Assembly (NCBI GenBank): GCA_020026415.1
Contig: JAHHQL010000001.1
Coordinates: forward strand, 62,001 to 126,000
Source of the DNA: Alistipes sp.
GTDB lineage: Bacteria; Bacteroidota; Bacteroidia; Bacteroidales; Rikenellaceae
Reading direction: 5' to 3'
DNA: 64,000 nt
How positions within the stretch are numbered: position 1 is the stretch's first letter; each line of letters opens with the position of its first letter. The translations under genes were made by a program, and so were the position numbers. Positions 15,620-24,115 of this stretch are shown here, in pieces. Below the pieces are notes generated by a model. The model saw only the letters and a list, made by a program, of their open reading frames with translations. It did no database searches and was not told where the DNA came from.

Positions 15620-18598
15620 ATGAACAAGTTTTTAACCACATTTTTCTTTTTGTTGTCAGTCCTGACGGGATTTGCCCAGTCGGGGTCTCTCCGATTGGTG
15701 GTCGTCGATCTGGATTCCAAGGAGGCTGTGGCCGGTGCCGTGGCTGAATTGTCGAGGATCGAGAGCGGCGCGAAACCACGCTTTACGACATCGGACTATA
15801 AGGGTGCGATCGCTTTTAAGTCCCTACCTCAAGGCAAGTATCGCCTCAAGGTGACGTTTTTGGGTTATGTCGATCTGAAAAAGGAGATCGAAATCTCGTC
15901 ATCACCCGTTGATCTGGGACAACTCGGAATGAAACAGGGGGTCGAGATCGAGGCGGTGGTCAAGGAGGTCAAGGCCATCCGTACTTCGCAGCGCGGTGAT
16001 ACCGTGGCCTATAATGCCGGAGCCTTCAAGGTCGTGGAGGATGCCGATGTGGAGGGTCTTCTGAAGAAGATGCCCGGCATCACGGTCATCGACGGCAAGA
16101 TCGAGGCGCAGGGCGAGGAGGTCAAAAAGGTATTGGTCGATGGCAAGGAGTTTTTCGGAGAAGATGTCACCACGGCGATCAAGTCGCTGCCTGCCGAGGC
16201 GGTGAACTACATCGAAGTCTATAATAAACTGAGCGATGCCGCCGAGTTTTCGGGCATGGACGACGGAGAGGGCTACAAGGCACTCAACATCGTGACCCAT
16301 TCGCGCATGAAGCAGGGTAAGTTCGGTAAGTTCTACGGCGGTATCGGTTACGATGCCGACACGAAGACCGAGGACAAGGTCAAATATATTGCAGGCGGTA
16401 ACTTCAATCTGTTCAACAAAGACAGCCGACTGTCGGTGATCGGTCTGTTCAACAACATCAACCAGCAGAATTTCTCGTTCGAGGACATCATGGGTGTCAC
16501 GGGCAAGATGGGCGGTGCACACGGCGGCCGCCACGGTACGGGGCAGTATATGGTACGCCCGCAGAGCGGTGTGGCCACGGTCAATGCCGTCGGCGTGAAC
16601 TACTCGGATGTGTGGGGAAAACGCAATCAGGTGACCTTCGAAGGCAGTTACTTCTTCAATAATACGCGCACAATCAACCGTTCTTCGCTTGAAAAGTGGT
16701 ACGAGGCTCCGATCTATAAGGTCGATACGTTGCAGACGCGCGGCTACTCCAATACGTTGGGGTTCAACCACCGCCTCGAAGGTCGTCTGGAGTGGAAGAT
16801 CTCGGAAAACCAGAACCTGATGATCCGCCCCAAATTCAGTTATCAGTCGAACGACCCGCTGTCGCAGACTCTGGGGTGGCAGTATGGTGCACCCGATTCG
16901 GGTAGCGGTTACAGCCGCACGGACGATTTCAGGGATCAGAGCCGTTCGGGTTATTTTGCGAGCACCTATCTGGTCTATCGCGCCAAACTCGGTAAGGACG
17001 GACGAACGATCACGCTGGACGGATTTGGTCGCTACTCCGATTTCGAGAATAACTCGGTGTCGTGGTCGAACGTGCAGGGCGTGCGTCCTGAGCGTCCCGA
17101 AATCGACCCCGAAACGGGCGAATGGTCGGACGAAGGATATGTGCAACATCGTTACTTGCGCTCCTATGCCCCCACGACACACTACGGGTTGCGTGCCAAC
17201 GCCACTTATACGGAGCCGTTGTCCAAGCATTGGCAGGCGAGCGTGCAGTATCGTTTCTCGTATGATGACCGCGACAGCGAAAAACGCGCCTATAATACGG
17301 GGGAAGATTTTGCGATCGGAGGGCTGAAGCCCGATCCGCGTCTGTCTGACTCCTACACGAGTCACTACACACGTCAGAGCGTGGGGCCGGGTATCCGCTA
17401 TGCACGCGACAAAAGTTCGTTCATCGCCAATGTCTATTATCAAAATTCGCGCTTGGAGGGAGATGTGACACGCGCCCGAACGATGGGTGACAGCCGCATC
17501 GACAAGTCATTCGACAATGTGACTTATTTCATTATGGGACGATTGAACATCAACCGAGCCAATTCGCTGCGCCTGTTCATCTCGTCCTATACGTCGAGTC
17601 CTTCGGTGACGGATCTTCAGAATGTGTATGACGTGTCGAGTGCGCAGAACATCGTGCACGGTAATCCCGACTTGAATCCTGCTTATACGCATCATATTCG
17701 TTTCCACTACACGAACTCCAATATGGAGAAGGGACGCACGTTTATGTGGATGCTGTCGTTCCGTACCATTCGGGATTATAATGCCACGCAGTTGGTGCAG
17801 AATCCCGGTGAGATCTCGATCGACGGCACGCTCTACAAGCCGAACTACTATTCGATGCCCGTCAATCTGAACGGCTATCGCCAACTCTATTCGCAGTGGA
17901 GTTACGGTTTCCCCGTGGGTTTCCTGAAGAGCAACCTGAATATCTCGTTGGGTTTGAACTATTCGCAGATTCCTTCGCTGGTCGGCGGTACGGTCAATGC
18001 GGAGGGCATCATCGAGGGCGGCATGCGCAACGATACGCACAACATGGGTTACAATTCGAGCGTGGTGTTGGGCAGCAATATCTCCGAGAAGGTCGATTTC
18101 ACACTGTCATGGAACGGAACTTACAACGAGGCACAGAACAATTACGAGGGCGGTAAGATCAAGAACCGCTATTTCAACCATACCGCCGAGGCCAACATGA
18201 AATTCGTGTTGCCGTTGGGATTTACCTTCACGGGCAGCGTGGCTTACTCGCAGTATTTAGGTTTCACGAACGACTACGATGATTCCTACACGCTGTGCAA
18301 CCTGTGGATCGGCAAGAAGATCTTCAAGAACAACCGCGGTGAGATCATGTTCGGTGTGAACGATGTCTTCAACCAGAACAAGGCGTTCGAGCGTTCGACG
18401 GGGTCGGGATGGACACAGAATGCGCTGAACAGTGTGATCGGTCGTTATTATATGATTCAGTTGAATTATAATTTGCGAGTGTTCGGTAAGAAAGGTTCGC
18501 ACAATCTGAATGATTACGAGGGGATGGGCAACCTGCAAAAGAACAGTATGCGTGGCGGTTCGGGTGCGGGGCATCCTCACTACCACCACATGTATTAA
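15620..18598 (+). CDS. outer-membrane beta-barrel protein (TonB-receptor-like, OMP_b-brl_3)
   Basis: 992 residues. Signal peptide to GFAQ. A carboxypeptidase-regulatory-like domain (about 22-105: LRLVVVDLDSKEAVAGAV, FLGYVDLKKEI) precedes a plug-like region (VEDADVEGLLKKMPGITV, KVLVDGKEFFGEDVTTAIKS) and then a long barrel from about 230 with alternating aromatic strands. This is the layout of PF14905 barrels, relatives of TonB-dependent receptors that often lack a SusD partner; none is adjacent here. The cargo is unknown. The barrel is followed by a hydrophilic tail ending GHPHYHHMY, and another Gly/His patch (GAHGGRHGTG) lies near residue 300. Monocistronic. Confidence 0.88.
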   Translation: MNKFLTTFFFLLSVLTGFAQSGSLRLVVVDLDSKEAVAGAVAELSRIESGAKPRFTTSDYKGAIAFKSLPQGKYRLKVTFLGYVDLKKEIEISSSPVDLGQLGMKQGVEIEAVVKEVKAIRTSQRGDTVAYNAGAFKVVEDADVEGLLKKMPGITVIDGKIEAQGEEVKKVLVDGKEFFGEDVTTAIKSLPAEAVNYIEVYNKLSDAAEFSGMDDGEGYKALNIVTHSRMKQGKFGKFYGGIGYDADTKTEDKVKYIAGGNFNLFNKDSRLSVIGLFNNINQQNFSFEDIMGVTGKMGGAHGGRHGTGQYMVRPQSGVATVNAVGVNYSDVWGKRNQVTFEGSYFFNNTRTINRSSLEKWYEAPIYKVDTLQTRGYSNTLGFNHRLEGRLEWKISENQNLMIRPKFSYQSNDPLSQTLGWQYGAPDSGSGYSRTDDFRDQSRSGYFASTYLVYRAKLGKDGRTITLDGFGRYSDFENNSVSWSNVQGVRPERPEIDPETGEWSDEGYVQHRYLRSYAPTTHYGLRANATYTEPLSKHWQASVQYRFSYDDRDSEKRAYNTGEDFAIGGLKPDPRLSDSYTSHYTRQSVGPGIRYARDKSSFIANVYYQNSRLEGDVTRARTMGDSRIDKSFDNVTYFIMGRLNINRANSLRLFISSYTSSPSVTDLQNVYDVSSAQNIVHGNPDLNPAYTHHIRFHYTNSNMEKGRTFMWMLSFRTIRDYNATQLVQNPGEISIDGTLYKPNYYSMPVNLNGYRQLYSQWSYGFPVGFLKSNLNISLGLNYSQIPSLVGGTVNAEGIIEGGMRNDTHNMGYNSSVVLGSNISEKVDFTLSWNGTYNEAQNNYEGGKIKNRYFNHTAEANMKFVLPLGFTFTGSVAYSQYLGFTNDYDDSYTLCNLWIGKKIFKNNRGEIMFGVNDVFNQNKAFERSTGSGWTQNALNSVIGRYYMIQLNYNLRVFGKKGSHNLNDYEGMGNLQKNSMRGGSGAGHPHYHHMY

Positions 18599-18612
18599 TC
18601 GCTCTGAAAGGT

Positions 18613-18648
18613 AAAGCGGTCTTCCGTCAGTCGGAAGACCGCTTTTTT
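18613..18648 (+). terminator. intrinsic terminator of the barrel gene
   Basis: 14-bp perfect stem (18613-18626 with 18632-18645), 5-nt loop and seven T. It overlaps the 3' end of the HlyD pseudogene on the other strand. Confidence 0.88.
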
Positions 18649-19376
18649 TGTGTTCGGAGGATCACTTTGCGGTCGATCAGCACGCTCATGCCGGGACGAA
18701 GATCCTCGCGCAGGCCTTGACCTCCATCTTGACGATGAACAGACGCATCTCGAAGGTGTCGGTGGGGTGGCTTGCGCTCCATGTCGTGAAATCGGTCTTG
18801 GGCGAGAGGTATTTTACTTCCACCTCCCGATCCAAGACGGGGATGTAGGCGGGGATCGTCTTACCGGGCGTGAATGCCGGAAGGTACGTTTTGCGGATGC
18901 TGAATTGCACCCGGCAGTCGCGGGTGTCGGGAATTGTGCGGGGGTGGACAGACCGATAAATTCGCCCGCAGAGGCCATCACCGATGCCACCTCACCCGCA
19001 ACGGGCGAATAGACGGCGGCATCCTGCATGTAGGTTTCCAAATTGATGACGGGTTGGCGGTCGGTGGGGATTGCGGCGGGGCATTCGGACTGCCGTCGCT
19101 GACCAATTTATAGTGGATGTGTGCCGATTCGGCGATGGAACTGAGGTGCTTCAGCGCGGCAAGGGCGCGGTCGCGCTTGGCCTCGGGGACGATCCCCTTG
19201 CGACAGAGGTGTTCGATGCGTCCCGCCATTCGGTAGGTGGCGCGGTAGTTGGTGCGTTCGATGTAGTGGATGATGCCCCAAATGACAACCGCCGCCACAG
19301 CAAGGGCGACGGTCGTAAGGATGAAGATGTTTTTGCGTTTTATGGGTTTCGGATTTTGCAGTGGATCAATCTGCAA
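18627..19376 (-). pseudogene. frameshifted HlyD-family efflux adaptor
   Basis: Read on the minus strand, three frames together make one HlyD/periplasmic-adaptor protein. The first frame gives a membrane anchor (NIFILTTVALAVAAVVIWG) and a helical part to about 19080. The second gives NLETYMQDAAVYSPVAGEV, the lipoyl-like domain, to about 18945. The third gives VQFSIRKTYLPAFTPGK and FTTWSASHPTDTFEMRLF, to about 18700. A final switch restores LREDLRPGMSVLIDRKVILR before a stop at 18629-18627. At least three frameshifts are needed, so no intact adaptor is made. The start is unclear (TTG at 19376). No partner transporter gene is adjacent. Confidence 0.8.
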
Positions 19377-19559
19377 AAAGCCATACGGAAGTATGCTTTT
19401 GATTCGACAACCATTCCGTTATGTCCGGCTGCATTTCCATGGGTGAAGTTCCGAAAAAAGAAAGGAGGAGGCAAAACTCATGTCTTATATGACATTGAAG
19501 CACAAGTTCCCGCCTTCTATACTGTAACCACAGCATCGAAGCACGACTCTACAGCGATG
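19377..19559 (+). mobile_element. IS4-type transposase remnant
   Basis: One frame reads KAIRKYAFDSTTIPLC, then FPWVKFRKKKGGGKTHVLYD and VTTASKHDSTAM. This is the catalytic-core text of IS4-group DDE transposases of Bacteroidota (the FDSTTI motif holds the first Asp). Only about 61 codons survive, with no start, no other DDE residues and no visible inverted repeats. It abuts the 5' end of the HlyD pseudogene on one side and the 3' end of an AT-rich gene on the other. Confidence 0.72.
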
Positions 19560-19944
19560 TGTTCAATCCGTTTTCTCTTTTTATCATGAAAAAGATTACC
19601 ACAAAACAGATACATCCGGAAATTATAGTGGCTGATATATCATAGACATCATAAGTCAAACCGATAAACTCGTATAACACAAAGCCTGCACAGGCATATA
19701 GAGGAGAATACATCAGACGCGATATTGTAGATTTCTCTATACTTAACCAGAAACATATTGCTGCCGGAACAGCAAAAAAATTCGAATTTGAATCTGCTAT
19801 ATGGAAATCGAAGATATTGTTCTCATAGATATATGGTCTGTACAACAGATTCATAAGAGCCGCACATGAAACAAACAATACAGATAGAAGTAAGAATCCT
19901 ATTCTCTGTTTTTTGCTCAATTTTATATATCTCTTTTCACTCAT
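19549..19944 (-). CDS. AT-rich small membrane protein, probably with altered C-terminus
   Basis: 131 residues with four hydrophobic segments: about 15-35, 54-68, 79-97 and 104-120. The sequence NIFDFHIADSNSNFFAVP and YDVYDISATIISG recalls small VanZ-like hypothetical membrane proteins of Bacteroidota, but I cannot assign a function. Base composition is clearly more AT-rich than its neighbours, and codons such as ATA and AGA are frequent, suggesting horizontal origin. The last residues (NTSL) and the stop lie inside the transposase remnant, so the native C-terminus may have been cut by the insertion. Confidence 0.6.
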   Translation of the reverse strand: MSEKRYIKLSKKQRIGFLLLSVLFVSCAALMNLLYRPYIYENNIFDFHIADSNSNFFAVPAAICFWLSIEKSTISRLMYSPLYACAGFVLYEFIGLTYDVYDISATIISGCICFVVIFFMIKRENGLNTSL

Positions 19945-19993
19945 TCTATGGACTTGATCATGTTTGATGCGATATTTTCCTTTTTTTGAAATC

Positions 19994-21073
19994 CTATTTC
20001 TTCAGCACGTGGGCGTTGATCTCTTCGACCAGATGCCCCATTTCGGGATAGACTCTTAAATCGACTCCGTTTTCGCGCAGACGGCTCGCTCCGTGACACT
20101 TGACGAAGCATCCCGGTTCGTAGAGCGCGAAGGCTGCGTGACGGAATCCGTGGCGCAGGATCAGATCCGTGCAACTTTCGGGTTCGCTGGCGCGTTTCGA
20201 GCAGGGTTCCATCGACGAGTAGATGGATGCACCCTTGAGCGATGCCCCCGCGGCGAGTGCTTTGGCGACGGCTTCCTGTTCGGCGTGGTGCGTGGCGGAG
20301 GTCTCGTGGGTGTAACCCGTGAATTTCTGCCCGTCGGCGGTCACGATGACCGCTCCCACGCGGTAACACGTGGCGCAGGGGATGCAATTTCGGCTGACGG
20401 CGATCGCCTCTTCGAGCAGGGTCTTGTCCTCTGTGGTGGTGTCGGGGTGGAAGGTGTAGGTGGCGACGTTCATGCCGCCGAGGTTCTCCTTGTGGCAGGG
20501 GATGCCCTTGGGAATCTCAAATCCGAAACGGGCACGACCGCGCGTCTCGATCTTGAGCCTCGGGTTGATCGCCACGCGCAACGTATCGGCCATCCCTTCT
20601 TCCAAGAACATGCGCAGAGTCTGCGCCCCTCCCTCGACCAGCAGATGGCGGATGCCGCAACGCTCCAACTGATCGACGATCATGTGGGCGGTGATGCGTC
20701 CGTCGTGGACGAAAAGGTAGGCCTTGCCCTCCAGTTCGGGCAGGGCGCGGAGCGAGAAGATATAGCGGTCGGCATCGCCTTCGGTGAAGAAACGCATCGC
20801 GGGCGAAAGGTTGCCCGAACGGGTGATGCAGATCTTGGCGATGTCGGGTTTGAGGCCTGCACGGCGGCGACGTTCGCGGGTCGCCTCGTCTCGCAACAGC
20901 AGAGAAGGATTGTCGCGGCGCAGAGTTTCGGCACCGACCATGATGGCATCGCAACGGGTGCGCAAATCGTAAACTTTTGACCAGTCCTCAGGGGTGGAGA
21001 TGATCAGCCGTTCGGAAGAGGTGTCGTCCATGAATCCGTCGGATGTCATGGCCAGAGAGAGTGTTATTCGCAT
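19994..21073 (-). CDS. ribD: bifunctional deaminase/reductase RibD with reversed domain order
   Basis: 359 residues from ATG 21073. Residues 1-205 are the RibD reductase domain (RITLSLAMTSDGFMDD, DAIMVGAETLRRDNPSLL, HLLVEGGAQTLRMFL). Residues 217-359 are the zinc deaminase domain: HHAEQEA (ligand His 263, catalytic Glu 265) and EPCSKRASEPESC (Cys 291 and 301). Standard RibD has the deaminase first. The two activities convert the first pyrimidine of riboflavin synthesis to the ribityl form. A CIPCATC cluster (230-236) lies at the start of the deaminase domain. The start overlaps the stop of the upstream phosphoesterase by 10 nt, implying coupling. A longer frame to 21511 reads inside that gene and is rejected. 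Confidence 0.87.
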   Translation of the reverse strand: MRITLSLAMTSDGFMDDTSSERLIISTPEDWSKVYDLRTRCDAIMVGAETLRRDNPSLLLRDEATRERRRRAGLKPDIAKICITRSGNLSPAMRFFTEGDADRYIFSLRALPELEGKAYLFVHDGRITAHMIVDQLERCGIRHLLVEGGAQTLRMFLEEGMADTLRVAINPRLKIETRGRARFGFEIPKGIPCHKENLGGMNVATYTFHPDTTTEDKTLLEEAIAVSRNCIPCATCYRVGAVIVTADGQKFTGYTHETSATHHAEQEAVAKALAAGASLKGASIYSSMEPCSKRASEPESCTDLILRHGFRHAAFALYEPGCFVKCHGASRLRENGVDLRVYPEMGHLVEEINAHVLKK

Positions 21074-22230
21074 TTTCTGAGCGTTATTAGGGTCACTTCG
21101 GGATAGGCTCCCAGACGTACCGGATAACCTACATATCCCGTGCCGTCGGAGATGTAGAGCATCTTGCCGTTCTGGTCGTAACGACCGCTCCAACGGGGAT
21201 ACAGGATACGTGCGGGGGATATTTCCAGTCCGAAGAGATTGATTTTGCATTGCATGGAATGAACGTGGCCGGCAAGGGTCAGATCGCCGAATCCTTTCTG
21301 GAGGATCTGATCCCACCACTGCGGGATGTGGACGGCCGTGATGTTGAACAGCGAGTCGGGGATCGGGCGATACACTTCGTCCAGATGAAGGGCGGGAAGG
21401 TCGCGGTCGTGACGCTCCTTGCGCTGTGCAACATCGAACGATGCGCCCGAAAGGGTGATCTTGTCGCCACCGCGCTCCAAAAAGATGCTTTCGTTGTCCA
21501 ACACGTGCCAACCCATCTCTTCCTGAAGAGCGATCAGACGGCGCGTGTTTTCGGCGCGGGGCAGTGCCACCGTATCTTTAATATAAGCACCCACATCGTG
21601 ATTGCCGAGGACGGCATATACGCCCATCGGTGCACGGATGCGTCCGAGGATTGCGCGGCGTGCTGCGTTGAGTTCCGTGTAGCGGATCGTCACCAGATCG
21701 CCCGTGCAGATCACAAGGTCGGGACGAAGGGCGTTTACGTTTTCGACGATTCTTCTCAGTTCCGCTTCGGGACGTACCAGCGTGCCGACATGCTGGTCGG
21801 TGAGTTGCACGATGCGCAGGCCGTCGAACGCTGCGGGAAGACGCGGCGATCGGTACTCCTCTTCTGTGAGGCGAATCGTGGTGCGTCCGAAGGTTGCGCC
21901 CCATGCGAAAAGGATGCAGATGCCGGATGCAAGTATCGCGCCGATACGCGGGTGGTGCAGGTAACGCATCACGAAGAAAACCATACGCGGGGCAACGGTC
22001 ATCAGCCAGATCCAGTTTGTCCACATCAGCGCGTAGCAGAACGGCTCGGTGTTGTCGGGAAGGATGCGTCCGAGGATCATCATCGCGGGCAGCAGCAGAT
22101 CGTCCGCCCAGAGGAGGACTTTCAGAACACTGTATTTCCGGTCGGAGTGATTTCGTCCGATGTCATCGAGAAGCCTGCGGTCGGCGATGATGACGACAAC
22201 GGACACGAAGAGGACTGCAAGGGTGATCAT
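21064..22230 (-). CDS. membrane-bound metallophosphoesterase (YkuE-like)
   Basis: 388 residues. Four N-terminal hydrophobic segments (about 2-17, 40-58, 67-90, 100-118) precede a calcineurin-like domain with IVQLTDQHVG (metal Asp and His), DLVICTGDLV, LGNHDVG and LAGHVHSMQ. The last is usually GHTHGGQ, but both His are kept. The active site should face the outside of the inner membrane. Relatives act on lipid-linked or nucleotide phosphates; the substrate here is unknown. Coupled to ribD. Confidence 0.88.
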   Translation of the reverse strand: MITLAVLFVSVVVIIADRRLLDDIGRNHSDRKYSVLKVLLWADDLLLPAMMILGRILPDNTEPFCYALMWTNWIWLMTVAPRMVFFVMRYLHHPRIGAILASGICILFAWGATFGRTTIRLTEEEYRSPRLPAAFDGLRIVQLTDQHVGTLVRPEAELRRIVENVNALRPDLVICTGDLVTIRYTELNAARRAILGRIRAPMGVYAVLGNHDVGAYIKDTVALPRAENTRRLIALQEEMGWHVLDNESIFLERGGDKITLSGASFDVAQRKERHDRDLPALHLDEVYRPIPDSLFNITAVHIPQWWDQILQKGFGDLTLAGHVHSMQCKINLFGLEISPARILYPRWSGRYDQNGKMLYISDGTGYVGYPVRLGAYPEVTLITLRKCE

Positions 22231-22268
22231 GAGAGGTCTAATTTATAAAAAAAACATTTTTCCACATA

Positions 22269-22276
22269 CAAAGATA
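22269..22276 (-). promoter_or_regulatory. -7 box (TATCTTTG) of the phosphoesterase-ribD operon
   Basis: Perfect TAnnTTTG on the minus strand, about 38 nt before ATG 22230. No -33 match. Confidence 0.55.
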
Positions 22277-22338
22277 AGGAAAAAACGGACGAATGAAGCC
22301 CCGCACAAGAGTGTTTTATGTGAATTTCGGGCAGGCTG

Positions 22339-22369
22339 TTGTATAAATCAAATGAAAATATTAACTTGC
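22339..22369 (+). promoter_or_regulatory. probable promoter of the porin gene
   Basis: TTG at 22339-22341, 20 nt, then TAACTTGC at 22362-22369, one or two mismatches from TAnnTTTG. Leader about 40 nt. The longer reading frame's first codon is part of this -33 box, supporting ATG 22414. Confidence 0.5.
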
Positions 22370-22413
22370 AAGGATTTTTGAAACAAAGCCGAAACAACTA
22401 CAAAAACCTTAAT

Positions 22414-23637
22414 ATGAAAAAAATCTACTTCTTGGTGGCTGCACTTTTCATGGCCACGACCCTTTCTGCACATGGCATCGAGCCCAAAGACGAGGCGGCG
22501 GCAGATGCCGAACAGCGTGAGAAAAACGTGCTGTACAAATCACGCAACAATAAATTCACGCTCAAGGCAGGCGGTCATGCCGATCTGCGTGTGGCTTACG
22601 ACTTCAAGGGGGTGGTCAATCACCTCGATTTCGCCACATCGGAGATTCCCGTTTCGGACGGTGAGCGTCAGAAACTGAGAATGGATGCCACGACCTCCTA
22701 TTTCTGGTTGAACGGCGAGTTGGACGGCGGTAAACTGGGTCCCGTGAAAATGGTCGTCGATCTGGATTTCCGTGCCGGCAGTGAGTTGAGTTACACGCCC
22801 CGTATCCGTTGCGCCTACATCAATTTCAAGGGACTGACCTTGGGTCGTAACGTATCGACCTTCTGTGACTTGGCAGCCGCGCCGATGACCATCGACTTCG
22901 AGCAGCCGAACTCCTATACGTTCCACTTTGCCACGATGATCCGCTACAATCACTCGCTGCTGAACGACAAGTTGGATCTCTGCATCGCCGCCGAACTTCC
23001 GTCGCTGAACATGACGCCGAGCCCCTATTTCGAGAGCATTTCGCAGCGCGTGCCCGACTTCCCGTTCTATGCCCAGTATAATTTCGGCAGCCGTTTCAAG
23101 AGCCACGTGCGTCTGATCGGTGTGCTGCGCGACCTCTACATCCGCAACACCCGCACGGGTAACAACACCTCGATGTTCGGTTGGGGTGTCGGCACGAGCG
23201 GTCACATCCGGTTCTGCAAGCCCTTCGAATTGTTCTTCAACGGTCAGATGGGTCAGGGTATCACGGCCTATATGCTGGATCTTTGCGGTCAAAACATGGA
23301 TTTTGTACCCGATCCCGAAAACCCCACGAGCCTTGAGGCACGAAAAATGTGGGGATGGCAGATCGGTGCTCATTTCAACATCACGGACAACTTCTACCTT
23401 TCGACCGGTTATTCGGAAGTGGGTGCCGACAACAACATGGAGAAAGATTTGAGTGTTGAGGATTACATCATCGGCAACAACTACCGCAAGGGTCGCTATA
23501 TGTTCGGCAGTGCCTTCTGGCAGTTCACCGAGCGTTGTCAGCTGGCTTTGGAGTATCTGCACGGCTCGCGCGAGAATATGGACGGCAAGAAAAACGAGGC
23601 CAACCGTATTCAGGCACGCATCCGTTTCAAGTTCTAA
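22414..23637 (+). CDS. DcaP-like outer-membrane porin
   Basis: 407 residues from ATG 22414. Signal peptide KKIYFLVAALFMATTLSAHG. The mature protein is a beta-barrel of amphipathic strands and ends in RIQARIRFKF, with the C-terminal aromatic residue recognised by BamA. It resembles the DcaP-like trimeric porins (FTLKAGGHADLRVAYDF, TSYFWLNGEL, LTLGRNVSTFCDLAAAP). Such porins admit small anionic or uncharged solutes; the substrate is unknown. A short DUF4491 gene follows after 43 nt. Confidence 0.85.
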   Translation: MKKIYFLVAALFMATTLSAHGIEPKDEAAADAEQREKNVLYKSRNNKFTLKAGGHADLRVAYDFKGVVNHLDFATSEIPVSDGERQKLRMDATTSYFWLNGELDGGKLGPVKMVVDLDFRAGSELSYTPRIRCAYINFKGLTLGRNVSTFCDLAAAPMTIDFEQPNSYTFHFATMIRYNHSLLNDKLDLCIAAELPSLNMTPSPYFESISQRVPDFPFYAQYNFGSRFKSHVRLIGVLRDLYIRNTRTGNNTSMFGWGVGTSGHIRFCKPFELFFNGQMGQGITAYMLDLCGQNMDFVPDPENPTSLEARKMWGWQIGAHFNITDNFYLSTGYSEVGADNNMEKDLSVEDYIIGNNYRKGRYMFGSAFWQFTERCQLALEYLHGSRENMDGKKNEANRIQARIRFKF

Positions 23638-23680
23638 TCGGAACACTCTTGGAACGGCACTGATTTCCGACCAATAAAAA

Positions 23681-23992
23681 ATGTATATGGAATTTTTGGA
23701 ACAATACAATCTGTCAGGTCTGGTGATCGGGATGGCAACATTCCTGATCATCGGACTTTTTCACCCGCTGGTCATCAAGGGCGAATATTATTTCGGCGTC
23801 AAATGCTGGTGGGTGTTTCTGTTGATGGGAATTGGTGCAACGGTGTTTTCGATTATGCTCGAAAACCTCTTCTGGTCCACATTGGCCGCCGTGTGGGGTG
23901 CATCGTCCTTCTGGTCGATCGGCGAACTGTTCGAACAGCGCACCCGTGTAAGAAAAGGATGGTTTCCCGAAAACCCCAATCGTAAAAAGTAA
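23681..23992 (+). CDS. DUF4491 family membrane protein
   Basis: 103 residues with three hydrophobic segments: about 10-30, 42-60 and 63-80. Family features include LVIGMATFLIIGLFHPLVIK, YFGVKCWWVFL and SIGELFEQRTRVRKGWFPEN. Function is unknown. A second ATG at 23687 is also possible. Likely transcribed with the porin, since no separate promoter is evident. Confidence 0.85.
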   Translation: MYMEFLEQYNLSGLVIGMATFLIIGLFHPLVIKGEYYFGVKCWWVFLLMGIGATVFSIMLENLFWSTLAAVWGASSFWSIGELFEQRTRVRKGWFPENPNRKK

Positions 23993-24040
23993 AACTATAA
24001 GTTTGACTTATACCGAGGTTGGGAAAACCGATCGGAAATG

Positions 24041-24072
24041 TTTGCACACGGCATTTTTGTGCCGTATCTTTG
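24041..24072 (+). promoter_or_regulatory. promoter of rubrerythrin
   Basis: TTTG at 24041-24044, 20 nt, then TATCTTTG at 24065-24072. Leader about 37 nt. Confidence 0.75.
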
Positions 24073-24115
24073 CAACAGAAAAATAAAACAACACACATAT
24101 TAAATACTGAACATT

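Noticed and set aside
15902..17443. 513-codon minus-strand frame opposite the outer-membrane barrel
   Set aside because: Shadow of the barrel gene, which has signal peptide, domain order and promoter; the antisense frame has none.
21074..21511. N-terminal extension of RibD by 146 codons
   Set aside because: It reads out of frame inside the metallophosphoesterase gene and has no homology; the reductase domain starts at ATG 21073.
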